Source: Lysobacterales bacterium
Lineage (GTDB): Bacteria; Pseudomonadota; Gammaproteobacteria; Xanthomonadales; SZUA-38
NCBI GenBank assembly: GCA_030065125.1
Contig: JASJDM010000020.1
Span: 62,001-126,000, forward strand
Reading direction: 5' to 3'
DNA: 64,000 bases
The notes under the pieces are model-generated. The model was not told the origin of the DNA. It made no database searches and was given only the letters and a program-made list of their open reading frames with translations. Shown one piece after another: positions 8,649 to 18,524 of the stretch. The position numbers and the translations under genes were made by a program. Within the stretch, counting starts at the first letter, position 1. Every line of letters begins with the position of its first letter.

Positions 8649-10073
8649 GTGACTTGGCGCATCATCATGCCAGTTACCATGGATTTGCAAGAGAAACCCA
8701 TGCCACCCGAGCCACCGGGGCCCGACAAGGTCCTGTCTGTTCCGCTGCTGTTCGACGGTGACAACTGGCACCGAGGGGTCAGGATTGGCATCAGTCGGAA
8801 CGGCGAGATCACCACCTTCGAGGCGGACACTGACGCCCAGCCGGGCGACCAGCGGGTGAGGAGGGTGGTGATACCCGGCATGCCCAACCTCCACAGCCAT
8901 GCTTTTCAACGGGCCATGGCGGGATTCGCTGAAATCCGCGAGGCCGGCGGCGGCAGTTTCTGGGGGTGGCGCCAGGTGATGTACCGCGTCGCCTCGCAAA
9001 TCTCGCTGGAAGCCATGGAAGTGGTCGCAACTCACCTCTACGTCGAATTGCTCAAGGCGGGTTATACCTCGGTGTGCGAATTCCACTATCTCCACCGCGA
9101 CGGGTCCGGCGGGACGCCCGGAGCCATGAGCGAGGCGCTGGTCAGGGCCGCGGATTCGGCGGGCATCGGCCTGACGCTGCTGCCGGTGCTGTACCAGCAC
9201 GGCGGTTTTGGCACCCGGCCGCTGGACCCGACCCAGCAGCAGTTTCACCTGGACACGCCTGAGTACCTGGAGCTGCGGTCGGACCTGGCGCAGCGCTGCG
9301 GTCCGCAGCTGACGGTCGGCACGGCCATTCACAGCCTTCGCGCCGTGGCCCAGCCTGCCATGGAGATGGTGATCGATGGCTGGCAGGGTCCGATTCACAT
9401 CCACGTGGCCGAGCAGCCCAGGGAAGTGCAGGAGTGCCTCGATTTCACCGGTCAACGCCCGGTGGAGTGGCTGGCGTCCCGGCTGCCGCTGGATCAGCGG
9501 TGGGTTCTGGTTCACGCAACCCACGTCACCCAGGATGAGCTCGGGATGGTGGCGGAGGCCGGCGCCACGGTGGGGTTGTGTCCGTCCACGGAAGCCAACC
9601 TGGGTGACGGATTGTTTCCGCTGGGCGCCTGGCTGCAGCTGGGCGGTGGCTTCGGCGTGGGCTCGGACAGCAACGTTTCCCGCTGCCCGGTGGAGGAGCT
9701 GCGCTGGCTGGAGTATGGCCAGCGGCTGCACACCGGCCAGCGCAACCTGGCCGACGGCGCCGGGCAGGGTACCGGCCGGCAGCTCTGGCGGCGCAGCCTG
9801 GCGGGTGGTGCCCGGGCCTGCGGACGGGCTGTTGGAATGCTGGGTCCCGGGGGCCGGGCGGACCTGCTGGTGCTGGATCCCCAGCGATTCGACCCGGCCG
9901 ACGGTCCGGACCAGGTGCTGGAAAGACTGGTGTTCTCCGGCAATAATTCGGCCGTGGTGGACGTAATGGCAGGCGGCCACTGGACGGTCCAGGCGGGTCG
10001 TCATCTGCTGGATGGCGATTTGCCCGGCGCGTTTCGATCCTTTCAATCTGAATTGCTAAAAGGCCCCAGGTAG
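8649..10073 (+). CDS. hutF: Formimidoylglutamate deiminase
   Basis: 474 aa in the longest form. Converts N-formimino-L-glutamate to N-formyl-L-glutamate and ammonia, the first half of the five-enzyme Hut route. Amidohydrolase landmarks are the metal motif [75 protein letters not shown] and the catalytic Asp in [10 protein letters not shown]. Several in-frame ATGs (8649, 8667, 8679, 8700) make the start uncertain. The last of these gives [13 protein letters not shown], close to the first conserved strand. It is first in the hutF-U-H-G operon. Confidence 0.95.
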   Translation: MTWRIIMPVTMDLQEKPMPPEPPGPDKVLSVPLLFDGDNWHRGVRIGISRNGEITTFEADTDAQPGDQRVRRVVIPGMPNLHSHAFQRAMAGFAEIREAGGGSFWGWRQVMYRVASQISLEAMEVVATHLYVELLKAGYTSVCEFHYLHRDGSGGTPGAMSEALVRAADSAGIGLTLLPVLYQHGGFGTRPLDPTQQQFHLDTPEYLELRSDLAQRCGPQLTVGTAIHSLRAVAQPAMEMVIDGWQGPIHIHVAEQPREVQECLDFTGQRPVEWLASRLPLDQRWVLVHATHVTQDELGMVAEAGATVGLCPSTEANLGDGLFPLGAWLQLGGGFGVGSDSNVSRCPVEELRWLEYGQRLHTGQRNLADGAGQGTGRQLWRRSLAGGARACGRAVGMLGPGGRADLLVLDPQRFDPADGPDQVLERLVFSGNNSAVVDVMAGGHWTVQAGRHLLDGDLPGAFRSFQSELLKGPR

Positions 10074-10077
10074 CGTC

Positions 10078-11745
10078 ATGCAGCAAAGAAGCGACCCAGC
10101 CCGAAAAATGCAGGCGCCCACCGGCGCCGAGTTGTCCGCCCGCAGCTGGCTGACCGAGGCGCCCATGCGCATGCTGATGAACAACCTGGACCCCGAGGTG
10201 GCTGAGCGTCCGGAGGAACTGGTGGTCTACGGCGGTATCGGGCGCGCGGCCAGGAACTGGCAGTGCTTTGACCGGATCGTGGAGGCCCTCAAGCAACTGC
10301 GAGATTACGAAACCCTGCTGGTGCAGTCGGGCAAGCCGGTTGGGGTGTTCAAGACCCATCCGGACGCGCCCCGGGTCCTGATTGCCAATTCCAACCTGGT
10401 GCCGGCCTGGGCCAACTGGGAGCATTTCAACGAGCTGGACCGTCGCGGGTTGATGATGTACGGGCAGATGACCGCCGGTTCCTGGATCTACATCGGCTCC
10501 CAGGGCATCGTCCAGGGTACCTATGAAACCTTTGCCGAGATGGGGCGGCAGCACTTCCAGGGCGACCTCAAGGGCCGCTGGATTCTCACCGCCGGCCTCG
10601 GCGGTATGGGCGGTGCACAGCCCCTGGCGGCCACCATGGCCGGTGCCTGCATGCTGGCCGTGGAATGCCAGCAGAGCCGTATCGACAAGCGACTGGAAAC
10701 CGGTTACCTGGACCGCCAGGCGCAAAACCTGGATGAGGCCCTGTCCTTGATTGACCAGGCCTGCCGTGAACGCCAGGCGCTGTCGGTGGGGCTGCTGGGA
10801 AACGCCGCCGAAGTGCTGCCGGAGCTGGTCAGGCGCAACGTGCGCCCGGACGCGGTGACCGACCAGACCTCAGCCCACGATCCGGCCAACGGCTACCTGC
10901 CCCTGGGGTGGAGTATTGCCCAGTGGGAAAGCGAGAGGGCGCGGGATCCGGCCCGGGTCGCCGAGGCGGCCAGTCGCAGCATCAAGGTGCACGTGGAAGC
11001 CATGCTGGCATTTCACCGAATGGGGATCCCGACCTTCGATTACGGCAACAACATCCGCCAGGTCGCCCTGGACCAGGGGGTGAGTGATGCGTTTGATTTC
11101 CCTGGCTTTGTGCCGGCCTATATCCGGCCGCTGTTCTGCCGCGGCGTGGGCCCGTTTCGCTGGGTCGCGCTGTCCGGCGATCCAGAGGACATCTACCGCA
11201 CCGACCAGAAGGTCAAGGAGCTGATTCCGGATGATCCGCACCTGCACAACTGGCTGGACATGGCGCGGGAAAGAATCCAGTTCCAGGGCCTGCCGGCGCG
11301 GATCTGCTGGGTTGGGCTGGGCCAGCGGCACCAGCTGGGCCTGGCGTTCAATCAGATGGTATCCAATGGTGAGCTGTCGGCGCCGGTGGTGATCGGCCGG
11401 GACCACCTGGATTCCGGTTCCGTGGCCAGCCCCAACCGGGAAACCGAGGCCATGCTGGACGGCTCCGACGCGGTGTCCGACTGGCCGATACTGAACGCGC
11501 TGCTGAACTGCGCCAGCGGCGCCACCTGGGTGTCGTTCCATCACGGCGGTGGCGTTGGCATGGGCTACTCCCAGCATGCCGGCGTAGTGATCTGCTGCGA
11601 TGGCACCGAGGCAGCGGACCGACGGATCGAGCGCGTGCTGTGGAACGATCCGGCCACCGGGGTCATGCGCCACGCCGATGCGGGTTACGAATCGGCCCAG
11701 GACTGCGCCCGGCGCTTTCAACTGCACCTGCCCATGCTGGATTGA
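10078..11745 (+). CDS. hutU: Urocanate hydratase
   Basis: 555 aa, standard length. Adds water to urocanate to give imidazolonepropionate, using tightly bound NAD+ as an electrophile. Visible family blocks: [53 protein letters not shown] (read in parts), [15 protein letters not shown] as the NAD-binding glycine-rich loop near residue 175, DQTSAHDP, and [16 protein letters not shown] near the C-terminus. The start ATG lies 4 bp after the hutF stop. Confidence 0.98.
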   Translation: MQQRSDPARKMQAPTGAELSARSWLTEAPMRMLMNNLDPEVAERPEELVVYGGIGRAARNWQCFDRIVEALKQLRDYETLLVQSGKPVGVFKTHPDAPRVLIANSNLVPAWANWEHFNELDRRGLMMYGQMTAGSWIYIGSQGIVQGTYETFAEMGRQHFQGDLKGRWILTAGLGGMGGAQPLAATMAGACMLAVECQQSRIDKRLETGYLDRQAQNLDEALSLIDQACRERQALSVGLLGNAAEVLPELVRRNVRPDAVTDQTSAHDPANGYLPLGWSIAQWESERARDPARVAEAASRSIKVHVEAMLAFHRMGIPTFDYGNNIRQVALDQGVSDAFDFPGFVPAYIRPLFCRGVGPFRWVALSGDPEDIYRTDQKVKELIPDDPHLHNWLDMARERIQFQGLPARICWVGLGQRHQLGLAFNQMVSNGELSAPVVIGRDHLDSGSVASPNRETEAMLDGSDAVSDWPILNALLNCASGATWVSFHHGGGVGMGYSQHAGVVICCDGTEAADRRIERVLWNDPATGVMRHADAGYESAQDCARRFQLHLPMLD

Positions 11746-11749
11746 CGCC

Positions 11750-13285
11750 ATGGCCACGGTCATCAAACCCGGCCAACTGAGCCTGGCCCAGGCCCGGGAC
11801 GCATGGGTTGGGGCCAGCGGCGAGTATGTGCTGGATGAGGATGCCCGGTCCCGCATGGCCAGTGCCGTGGAGGTGCTGCAGGACATTGTCCAGGGTGGTG
11901 GCACCGTCTACGGCATCAATACCGGGTTCGGGTTGCTGGCCAACACATCCATCGAGTCCGGCGAACTGCGCCACCTGCAGCGCAACCTGGTGCTGTCCCA
12001 CAGCGCGGGGGTGGGAGAACCCCTGCCTGACGAGGTGGTGCGGCTCACCCTGATGCTCAAGGTCGCCAGCCTGGCCCAGGGCTATTCCGGAGTAATGCCG
12101 GAAACCGTGGACCTGCTGCTGGCCCTGCTGAATGCCGGTATGCTGCCGCGCATTCCGTCCCAGGGCTCGGTGGGTGCATCCGGCGACCTGGCGCCGCTGG
12201 CGCACCTGGCGGGGGTGCTGATCGGGGAGGGGCAGGTCCGGCACCAGGGCGAGTGGATCGATGCCGCTGCGGCCTTGCAGCACCTGGGACGAGACAGGCT
12301 TGAATTGAAACCCAAAGAAGGACTGGCCCTGATCAACGGCACCCAGGTGTCCTGCGCCCTGGCACTGGCCGGGCTGTTCGCCGCCGAGGATGCTTTTGCC
12401 GCCGCCCTGTGCGCCGGCGGCCTGACGGTGGACGCCGTCAAAGGCTCGGACGGGCCGTTTGATGCCCGCATACACCTGGTGCGGCGCCAGCCGGGCCAGA
12501 TCCGCGTTGCCGCGGCGCTGCGTGACCTGCTGCGGGGCAGCGTGATCCGCGATTCCCACCGCGAGTGTGACCGGGTGCAGGATCCGTATTGCCTGCGCTG
12601 CCAGCCCCAGGTCATGGGCGCCTGCCTGGACGTATTGTGGGATGCCTCGCGCCGGCTCGAGGCCGAGGCCAACGCGGTCACCGACAACCCGCTGATTTTT
12701 GTGGACGATGGCGAGGTGTTGTCCGGAGGCAATTTCCACGCGGAGCCGGTGGCCCTGGCGGCGGACACCATTGCCCTGGCATTGACCGAGATCGCCAACA
12801 TGTCCGAACGCCGGGTCGCCATGCTGGTGGATCCGGCGATGAGCGGCCTGCCGGCTTTCCTGGTGGAACACAGCGGCCTCAACTCCGGATTCATGATCGG
12901 CCAGGTCACCGCGGCGGCGCTGGCTTCTGAGAACCGCCAGAAAGTTCACCCCGCATCGGCCGACACCATTCCGACGTCGGCGAACCAGGAAGACCACGTC
13001 AGCATGGCCACCCACGGCGCCAGGCGCCTGCTGGCCATGGCGGAAAACACCACCGGAGTCGCCGCCATCGAACTGTTGGCAGCCTGCCAGGGCATCGAGT
13101 TTCACCGTCCCAATCGCAGTTCCGACAAGCTCGAAAGCCTGCTCACCTCCATCCGGCGCCTGGTGCCCGCACTAGAGGACGATCGGGCGCTGAGCCCCGA
13201 TATCGAACAGGTCTGTCGCTGGGTTCGTCGTGGTGAACCCTATGCGTTGCTGCAGCACCTGATGCCGTCCTCTGCCGCGCTTTGA
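11750..13285 (+). CDS. hutH: Histidine ammonia-lyase
   Basis: 511 aa. Eliminates ammonia from L-histidine to yield urocanate, the first step of the pathway. The autocatalytic MIO prosthetic group forms from Ala143-Ser144-Gly145 inside [36 protein letters not shown]-type block ([10 protein letters not shown]) and [14 protein letters not shown] are also present. The start is ATG 11750, 4 bp after the hutU stop. The frame is open further upstream, but that stretch lies inside hutU. Confidence 0.98.
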   Translation: MATVIKPGQLSLAQARDAWVGASGEYVLDEDARSRMASAVEVLQDIVQGGGTVYGINTGFGLLANTSIESGELRHLQRNLVLSHSAGVGEPLPDEVVRLTLMLKVASLAQGYSGVMPETVDLLLALLNAGMLPRIPSQGSVGASGDLAPLAHLAGVLIGEGQVRHQGEWIDAAAALQHLGRDRLELKPKEGLALINGTQVSCALALAGLFAAEDAFAAALCAGGLTVDAVKGSDGPFDARIHLVRRQPGQIRVAAALRDLLRGSVIRDSHRECDRVQDPYCLRCQPQVMGACLDVLWDASRRLEAEANAVTDNPLIFVDDGEVLSGGNFHAEPVALAADTIALALTEIANMSERRVAMLVDPAMSGLPAFLVEHSGLNSGFMIGQVTAAALASENRQKVHPASADTIPTSANQEDHVSMATHGARRLLAMAENTTGVAAIELLAACQGIEFHRPNRSSDKLESLLTSIRRLVPALEDDRALSPDIEQVCRWVRRGEPYALLQHLMPSSAAL

Positions 13286-13291
13286 GCCGTC

Positions 13292-14113
13292 ATGCTGCCC
13301 GGAGGGACAGATACGGGGTTTGAACTGACCCGGGGCAGCGCGCCGCTGCTCATCAGTGTGCCTCATGACGGGCGCCAGATTCCCGACAACATACGCGACA
13401 GCATGACACCCGCGGGGCGATCGATTCCGGATACCGACTGGGACGTCGCCCGGCTTTACCGGCCCGCCCTGGGGCTGGGTGCCGGAATGCTGGTCGCTCG
13501 CTGGTCCCGCTACGTGGTGGATCTCAATCGCAACCCGGACGGCAGCGCGCTATATCCCGGAGCCAGCGAGACCGGGGTCTGTCCCACCAGTACCTTCGCC
13601 CGGGCGCCGATTTACCAGGACGGTAGGGAACCCGGGTCCGACCAGATCGAGGAGCGGGTTCAGAGCTACTGGCAGCCGTACCATGACGCCCTGGAAAGGG
13701 AGCTGCAGCGATTGCGGAACCGGCACGGCTACGCCCTGTTGTGGGACGCTCATTCCATTCGCAGCCGGGTGCCGCGTTTTTTCCAGGGAGAGCTGCCGGA
13801 TTACAACCTGGGGACTGCCGATGGTGCCAGTTGCCCGGCGCCGGTGACCGAGGCGCTGGCCGCCGTGGTACCCGCTTCCCGCTCGGTGGTGATCAACGGA
13901 CGGTTCAAGGGTGGGCACATCACACGGCATTACGGCCGTCCGGCCAAGCGCGTGCTGGCGGTGCAGCTGGAGCTGTCCCAGTCGACCTACCTGGACCCGG
14001 CGGACCCTCAACATTGGAACGGTGAGCGGGCGGCCCAGGCCCGCGACGTCATCACCCGGATGTTGTCCACGTACCTCCGCAGCGGCGGGGACTGGATGCG
14101 GTCGGGCGCCTGA
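13292..14113 (+). CDS. hutG: N-formylglutamate deformylase
   Basis: 273 aa. Hydrolyses N-formyl-L-glutamate to glutamate and formate, completing the HutF/HutG route. It is zinc-dependent with the family blocks LLISVPHDGRQIPD, DTDWDVARLYRPAL, RYVVDLNRNPDG, WDAHSIRSRVP, FKGGHITRHYGRP and QLELSQSTYLD. It follows hutH by 6 bp and is the last gene of the operon. No transcriptional regulator (hutC) or transporter gene is attached to this cluster. Confidence 0.96.
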   Translation: MLPGGTDTGFELTRGSAPLLISVPHDGRQIPDNIRDSMTPAGRSIPDTDWDVARLYRPALGLGAGMLVARWSRYVVDLNRNPDGSALYPGASETGVCPTSTFARAPIYQDGREPGSDQIEERVQSYWQPYHDALERELQRLRNRHGYALLWDAHSIRSRVPRFFQGELPDYNLGTADGASCPAPVTEALAAVVPASRSVVINGRFKGGHITRHYGRPAKRVLAVQLELSQSTYLDPADPQHWNGERAAQARDVITRMLSTYLRSGGDWMRSGA

Positions 14114-14165
14114 TTTGCTATTCTGGGTAGCTAATATCGCTTGATGCGATGGGGGAAAAGGGATT

Positions 14166-16748
14166 TTGAAGCGTGTACTGCTTGTAAACCCATCGGCGCA
14201 GCACAAGAACGGGGTCGAGAAGTTATTCAAAGCCCGGGGCTTTGACATAACGACGGTCGCTTCTTTCAAAGAAGCCTCCGCCATATTGACTGGAAGCAGC
14301 CCGATAACTGACCTGGTGGGAGTTTTGGTCGGCTGGCCCGAAGGGCCGGGCGCGGGCGGTCATGCCTTCATCAACGCCCTGTCCGACCATCGCTTTGCCC
14401 ACCTTGCGGTGCTGTTGCTTTCCGACGACATGTCGTCCTCGGCCATCGCCTGGTTGAAGCACCGCAAGCGCTCGGCACTGCTGCTGTGGAGTGACTACAG
14501 CGAGACGCCGGCCGCGCTGGCCAAGCTGCTGGATCCCCACAAACCCCGCCGCCAGAACTACCTCGAGGAGCTGGCGGATCACCATCTGCGGGTCCTGTTC
14601 GTGGACGATTCGCCCACCGTGCGAATCGCCTTCCGGCGCATGCTGATGAAGTACGGCTTCCTGGTGGACACGGCGTCCAGCGCCATCGAGGGGTATCGCA
14701 AGGCCCTGCAGCAGCCGTTTGACCTGGCCATCGTAGACTATTTCATGCCGGACCAGAACGGCGTTGCCCTGGTGCGAAAACTGCGATCCGACCCCAGCAC
14801 CAAGAACATCGTGGCGGCAGTGATCACCGGTACCTACTCGGACACGGTCATCAACGACGCCCTGGCCGCAGGCGCCAGCGAGTGCATCTTCAAATCCGAG
14901 GGCAGGGAGCTGTTCCTGGCGCGGATTGCCTCCCTGGCCAAGGGTATTATCGACCGCAAGTCCATTGATCGGGAACGGCGGCGGCTGGAAGGCATCCTCC
15001 GTTCCGTGGGTGATGGCGTCTACGGCGTGGACAACAAAGGCGTGATCCAGTTCGTCAACCCGGCGGCTCAGGAGATCCTGGGGTATCGTTCCGACAACGA
15101 GATGAACGGCAGTCAGGCCTACGACCTGTTCCACAACCGGTTCGAAGATGGCCAGCACATGCCGCCGGAATCCTGCTTCCTGTCCCAGTGCTACCAGACC
15201 GGCAACCAGATTACCGGCTGGCAGACCACATTCTGGTCGCTTTCGGGCCGGGCGATTCCGGTGGAGTGCACCGTGTTCCCGCTGGAGATCGACGGTCAGC
15301 GGCGTGGCTCGGTGGTGGCTTTTCGGGACGTTTCCGCCCGCAAGCAGCTGGAAGAGGAGCTGCGCTGGCAGGCGACACACGATTCACTGACCAAGCTGCA
15401 CAACCGCTCCCATTTCGAAACCGAACTGGAGCAGGAGATCCACCGGCTGAAGCGCAGCGACCAGGTGAGCGCGCTGCTGTTCGTCGACCTGGATCGCTTC
15501 AAGTACATCAACGATACCGCCGGTCATACCGCCGGCGACCGGCTGCTGGTTGAAGTCGCCGAACGCCTGTCCGGGCGACTGAGAATATCCGATTCCCTGG
15601 CCAGGATCGGCGGCGACGAATACGCGGTGATCCTGCGGAACATCCGGCGCGACGCTGTCAATGCCGCATCGGATCAATTCCGGCAGGCGCTGGAGGAGAT
15701 GCCGTTCCACTATGGTGGCAAGCAATACGTGATCAGCGCCACCATCGGCGTGGCCATCATGGACACCAATTCCATCTCGCCGGGTGAGGCCATGGCCAAT
15801 GCGGACATCGCCTGTCACCTGGCGAAAAACCGGGGCCGCAACCGGGTCCACGTGTTCTCCACCGAGAGCGACCAGAAGGCCGCCATGGACCTGGAGCTGG
15901 GCTGGAACGCACGCCTGCGGGACGCCCTGGCCCGAGACCTGTTCGTACTGCGTTTTCAGCCTATCCTGTCCATGGACCGGATCGACTTCGAGCAGGTGCC
16001 GGTGGAAGAGGGCGCCCTGTGGCAGAAGCACAGCCCGGATCTCTACGGCGAGAACTCCGAATACGAAGTACTGCTGAGGCTGCAGGACTCCGAAGGCAAC
16101 CTGATCGCGCCGGACGCTTTCCTGCCGACCGCCGAACGTTTCAACATGATGGTGGACATCGATCGCTGGGTCATCAACCGGGCGTTTACCACCCTGAGCC
16201 AGCTGGTGCGGGACGGCCGTTCCGTCAGTTTCGCCATCAATGTGTCGGAGCAGTTCCTGATGGAACCCGGGACGGTAGAATTCATCCGCGACCGGTTGGA
16301 CTACCACATGGTAGATCCCTCCCGGATCGCCTTCGAGCTGGCCGAGGCCCGGGCGGTCAGCAACATTGAATCCATCAAGCGCATCGTCAGTGAACTCAAG
16401 GCCCTGGGATTCCGTATGGGGCTGGACGATTTCGGCACCGGCTTTGCGTCCTTCACCCACCTGCGCCAGCTTGAGGTGGATTACCTCAAGATCGACGGCA
16501 CCTACCTGCGTACCATGAGTCGTGACCCCATCAATGCCGCGGTGCTGGGCGCCATCGCCAAGATTGCCCATGCCCTTGGGAAGGAAACCATCGCGGAGTG
16601 CGTGGATTCGGCCAAGGTGGTGCGTGCGCTGAAGGACAGTGGCGTGGATCAGCTCCAGGGATTCTTCATCGGCCGGCCCCAGGACAAGCCCGAATCGGCC
16701 ACGGGCGGCGGCAATGTCACCCACATCTCCCGCGGTCGTGCGAGCTGA
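14166..16748 (+). CDS. Receiver-receiver-PAS-GGDEF-EAL c-di-GMP signalling protein
   Basis: 860 aa. Residues 1-125 form a receiver-like domain with a weak acidic pocket. Residues ~140-265 are a full receiver (LFVDDSPTVRIAF; phospho-acceptor in LAIVDYFMPDQNG). Residues ~275-395 are a PAS domain. Residues ~400-570 are GGDEF with the catalytic RIGGDEYAVIL. Residues ~590-850 are EAL. The EAL block reads EVLLR, with INVS, FELAEA, LDDFGTGFAS, YLKIDG, IAECVD and QGFFIGRP, so most metal and catalytic residues are kept and phosphodiesterase activity is plausible. About 18 extra residues sit between QPI and EVLLR. It could make or degrade c-di-GMP in response to phosphorylation. No cognate kinase gene is adjacent. 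Confidence 0.93.
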   Translation: MKRVLLVNPSAQHKNGVEKLFKARGFDITTVASFKEASAILTGSSPITDLVGVLVGWPEGPGAGGHAFINALSDHRFAHLAVLLLSDDMSSSAIAWLKHRKRSALLLWSDYSETPAALAKLLDPHKPRRQNYLEELADHHLRVLFVDDSPTVRIAFRRMLMKYGFLVDTASSAIEGYRKALQQPFDLAIVDYFMPDQNGVALVRKLRSDPSTKNIVAAVITGTYSDTVINDALAAGASECIFKSEGRELFLARIASLAKGIIDRKSIDRERRRLEGILRSVGDGVYGVDNKGVIQFVNPAAQEILGYRSDNEMNGSQAYDLFHNRFEDGQHMPPESCFLSQCYQTGNQITGWQTTFWSLSGRAIPVECTVFPLEIDGQRRGSVVAFRDVSARKQLEEELRWQATHDSLTKLHNRSHFETELEQEIHRLKRSDQVSALLFVDLDRFKYINDTAGHTAGDRLLVEVAERLSGRLRISDSLARIGGDEYAVILRNIRRDAVNAASDQFRQALEEMPFHYGGKQYVISATIGVAIMDTNSISPGEAMANADIACHLAKNRGRNRVHVFSTESDQKAAMDLELGWNARLRDALARDLFVLRFQPILSMDRIDFEQVPVEEGALWQKHSPDLYGENSEYEVLLRLQDSEGNLIAPDAFLPTAERFNMMVDIDRWVINRAFTTLSQLVRDGRSVSFAINVSEQFLMEPGTVEFIRDRLDYHMVDPSRIAFELAEARAVSNIESIKRIVSELKALGFRMGLDDFGTGFASFTHLRQLEVDYLKIDGTYLRTMSRDPINAAVLGAIAKIAHALGKETIAECVDSAKVVRALKDSGVDQLQGFFIGRPQDKPESATGGGNVTHISRGRAS

Positions 16749-16892
16749 CGTTCTGTCTTAGATAGTTCTTTTAACTAACTGAAAAATAAAAGCTAATACT
16801 GACTGGATGCCTGGGCGGACGCGAAGCGGCCGGCCGCCAGATGGAGTACTGGTTCAGCCGGCTCCGCAGGGAGTCAGGGCTCAAGGCTCGAC

Positions 16893-16910
16893 GCCGGCAG
16901 ATCTGCCGGC
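16893..16910. repeat. 18-bp perfect palindrome in a 207-bp intergenic gap
   Basis: GCCGGCAGA followed by its exact complement TCTGCCGGC lies between the c-di-GMP protein and the convergent HMG-CoA lyase gene. The 5' part of the gap (16749-16800) is AT-rich. The palindrome may act as a terminator stem or a protein site; there is no U-tract. Confidence 0.5.
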
Positions 16911-16955
16911 TCCCGTCTGGTTGGAAAGGCCACGGACGGCTTTTTCAACAGGCAC

Positions 16956-17870
16956 TCACTCGGGAAAAGTCCCCGCCCGGCTGAGGAATCCGGGCACCGG
17001 CCGGTTCAGAACACTGCCAAGCCAGCCGGCGGCATTGATGACCTGGTCCAGGTTCAGTCCCGATTGGACACCCATGCGTTCCAGCATGAACTGGAGGTCT
17101 TCGGTGGCGATGTTGCCCGTGGCCCGGGGCGCGAACGGACAGCCGCCGATCCCGCCGATACTGGCATCGATGGTTGTCACGCCGGCGCGAATGGCGCCAT
17201 AGGCGTTGGCGAAGCCCAAATTGCGGGTGTTATGGAAATGGGCCCGCAGGGGAACGTCCGGCCCCAGCGCCGCACGGACGGCGGCGAAGGTCTCCTCAAC
17301 CTGGATCGGTGAAGCCACACCGATGGTGTCGGCCAGGGCAATTTCCCGGGGGCCACTCTCCGCCAGCCGCTGAGCTGCGTCGATCACCGTGTTGCGCTCC
17401 ACCTCACCCTCGAAGGGGCAGCCAAAGGCAACCGACAGGGTGACCTGGGCGGACAGCCCGTTTTCCCTGGCCCGGCGGATCAGACGGTTGCAGACCTCGA
17501 TGCTCTGCTCCCGGGTTTGTCGCTGATTGCGCAGGCCAAAGGCGTCCGAGGCCACGGCAACGCAGCCCACTTCGTCGATGACTCCGGATTGCACGGCGCG
17601 ATCCAGTCCGCGGGAGTTCAGCACCAGGCCGATATACTCCACGTCGTCACGCTCGGGCAGGCCCGCACACACCATCTCGGCATCGGCCATCTGGGGAACA
17701 ATCTTGGGGTGGACGAAACTCACCACTTCAATGCGCCGGACGCCGGCAGTAATGGCGCGGTTGATGAGTTCCAGTTTGTCTTGGGTTGAGACCAGTCCAG
17801 CCTCGTTCTGCAGGCCGTCCCTGGGGCTGACCTCTACGATGCTGACCTGGCGCGCGTCCGAATCGGGCAT
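16956..17870 (-). CDS. mvaB: Hydroxymethylglutaryl-CoA lyase
   Basis: 304 aa, usual length. Cleaves HMG-CoA to acetyl-CoA and acetoacetate, the last step of leucine degradation. DRE-TIM metallolyase landmarks: VEVSPRDGLQNE with the catalytic Arg/Asp, EVVSFVHPKIVPQMAD, the metal His pair in RAHFHNTRNLGFAN, and GGIGGCPFAPRATGN with the catalytic Cys. The rest of the leucine pathway is not in the window. It is a single gene on the minus strand. Confidence 0.96.
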   Translation of the reverse strand: MPDSDARQVSIVEVSPRDGLQNEAGLVSTQDKLELINRAITAGVRRIEVVSFVHPKIVPQMADAEMVCAGLPERDDVEYIGLVLNSRGLDRAVQSGVIDEVGCVAVASDAFGLRNQRQTREQSIEVCNRLIRRARENGLSAQVTLSVAFGCPFEGEVERNTVIDAAQRLAESGPREIALADTIGVASPIQVEETFAAVRAALGPDVPLRAHFHNTRNLGFANAYGAIRAGVTTIDASIGGIGGCPFAPRATGNIATEDLQFMLERMGVQSGLNLDQVINAAGWLGSVLNRPVPGFLSRAGTFPE

Positions 17871-17952
17871 CCCGCCATTATCCCACGAATCGTGCGGTGA
17901 CAGGCAGTCAGGGAAGCGATTGAGGGCCCGGCCTGACCCCGGGTTCAGGCGC

Positions 17953-18222
17953 TCAGTAAGGCCGACGGGGTGGTCGGTCGTTTCTTGGGCGTGCTTCGTT
18001 GACGCGGATGTTGCGGCCCTGGAAGTCGGTGTCGTTCAGGGCGTTGATGGCGTTCTGGGCGGCAGACTGATCCGCCATTTCCACGAATCCAAATCCCTTG
18101 GACCGCCCGGTATCACGATCCATGATGACGTTGGCCCGGTCCACGGACCCGTATTGCTCGAATGCGGATCTGAGGTCTTCTTCAGTGACGCTGTAGGGGA
18201 GGTTGCCGATGTAGATGTTCAT
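17953..18222 (-). CDS. RRM-type RNA-binding protein
   Basis: 89 aa: one RNA-recognition motif plus a short basic tail (EARPRNDRPPRRPY). RNP2 is IYIGNLPY at residues 3-10 and RNP1 is KGFGFVEM around residues 43-50. Small bacterial proteins of this kind bind single-stranded RNA and are often cold-induced. Start is the ATG at 18222, giving MNIYIGNLPYSV; the open frame continues 11 codons upstream with no RRM content. The ~300 bp upstream region is shared with the divergent GH31 gene. Confidence 0.92.
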   Translation of the reverse strand: MNIYIGNLPYSVTEEDLRSAFEQYGSVDRANVIMDRDTGRSKGFGFVEMADQSAAQNAINALNDTDFQGRNIRVNEARPRNDRPPRRPY

Positions 18223-18524
18223 AGGGGTCTCAATGCTTGTGGTGTATGACGACATGCCCGAATACCCACCACCAAGGTATTTCGAAGACGGCGCCGCGTG
18301 GCGCTGGAACTGGAGTCTATCGGCAACGATTTCGACGGCACTGTTGTGGGAGTTAGTTCTCGAACGAAAGGGAGCGGACAGGACTTTTTGCTAATGATTA
18401 TCATTCTGGTCCAGGCTGCGCCGTGGTTCAAGCCCTGCAGGGTGGGGGAGCACCATGACTGGGCGTGATTTGCCTGGACGATTCTGATGGCGGTATGGTC
18501 GCGATCAGGTTTGCGGAGTCCCTC
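18223..18524. other. Divergent intergenic region between the RRM gene and the GH31 gene
   Basis: About 300 bp with no convincing gene. It holds the Fur-box-like palindrome at 18390-18408 and must contain promoters for both flanking genes. No clear sigma-70 hexamer pair could be assigned by eye. Confidence 0.5.
18390..18408. promoter_or_regulatory. Fur-box-like operator
   Basis: The core AATGAT-T-ATCATT (18393-18405) is a perfect 6-1-6 inverted repeat matching the core of the Fur consensus; the outer three positions on each side do not match fully. It lies 120-135 bp upstream of the GH31 start. Iron control of the glycosidase or the RRM gene is an inference. Confidence 0.4.

Noticed and set aside
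8625..10046. 473-codon minus-strand frame
   Set aside because: Antisense to hutF, whose amidohydrolase motifs leave no doubt about the coding strand.
11663..13105. 480-codon minus-strand frame
   Set aside because: Antisense to hutH, which has an intact MIO motif and standard length.
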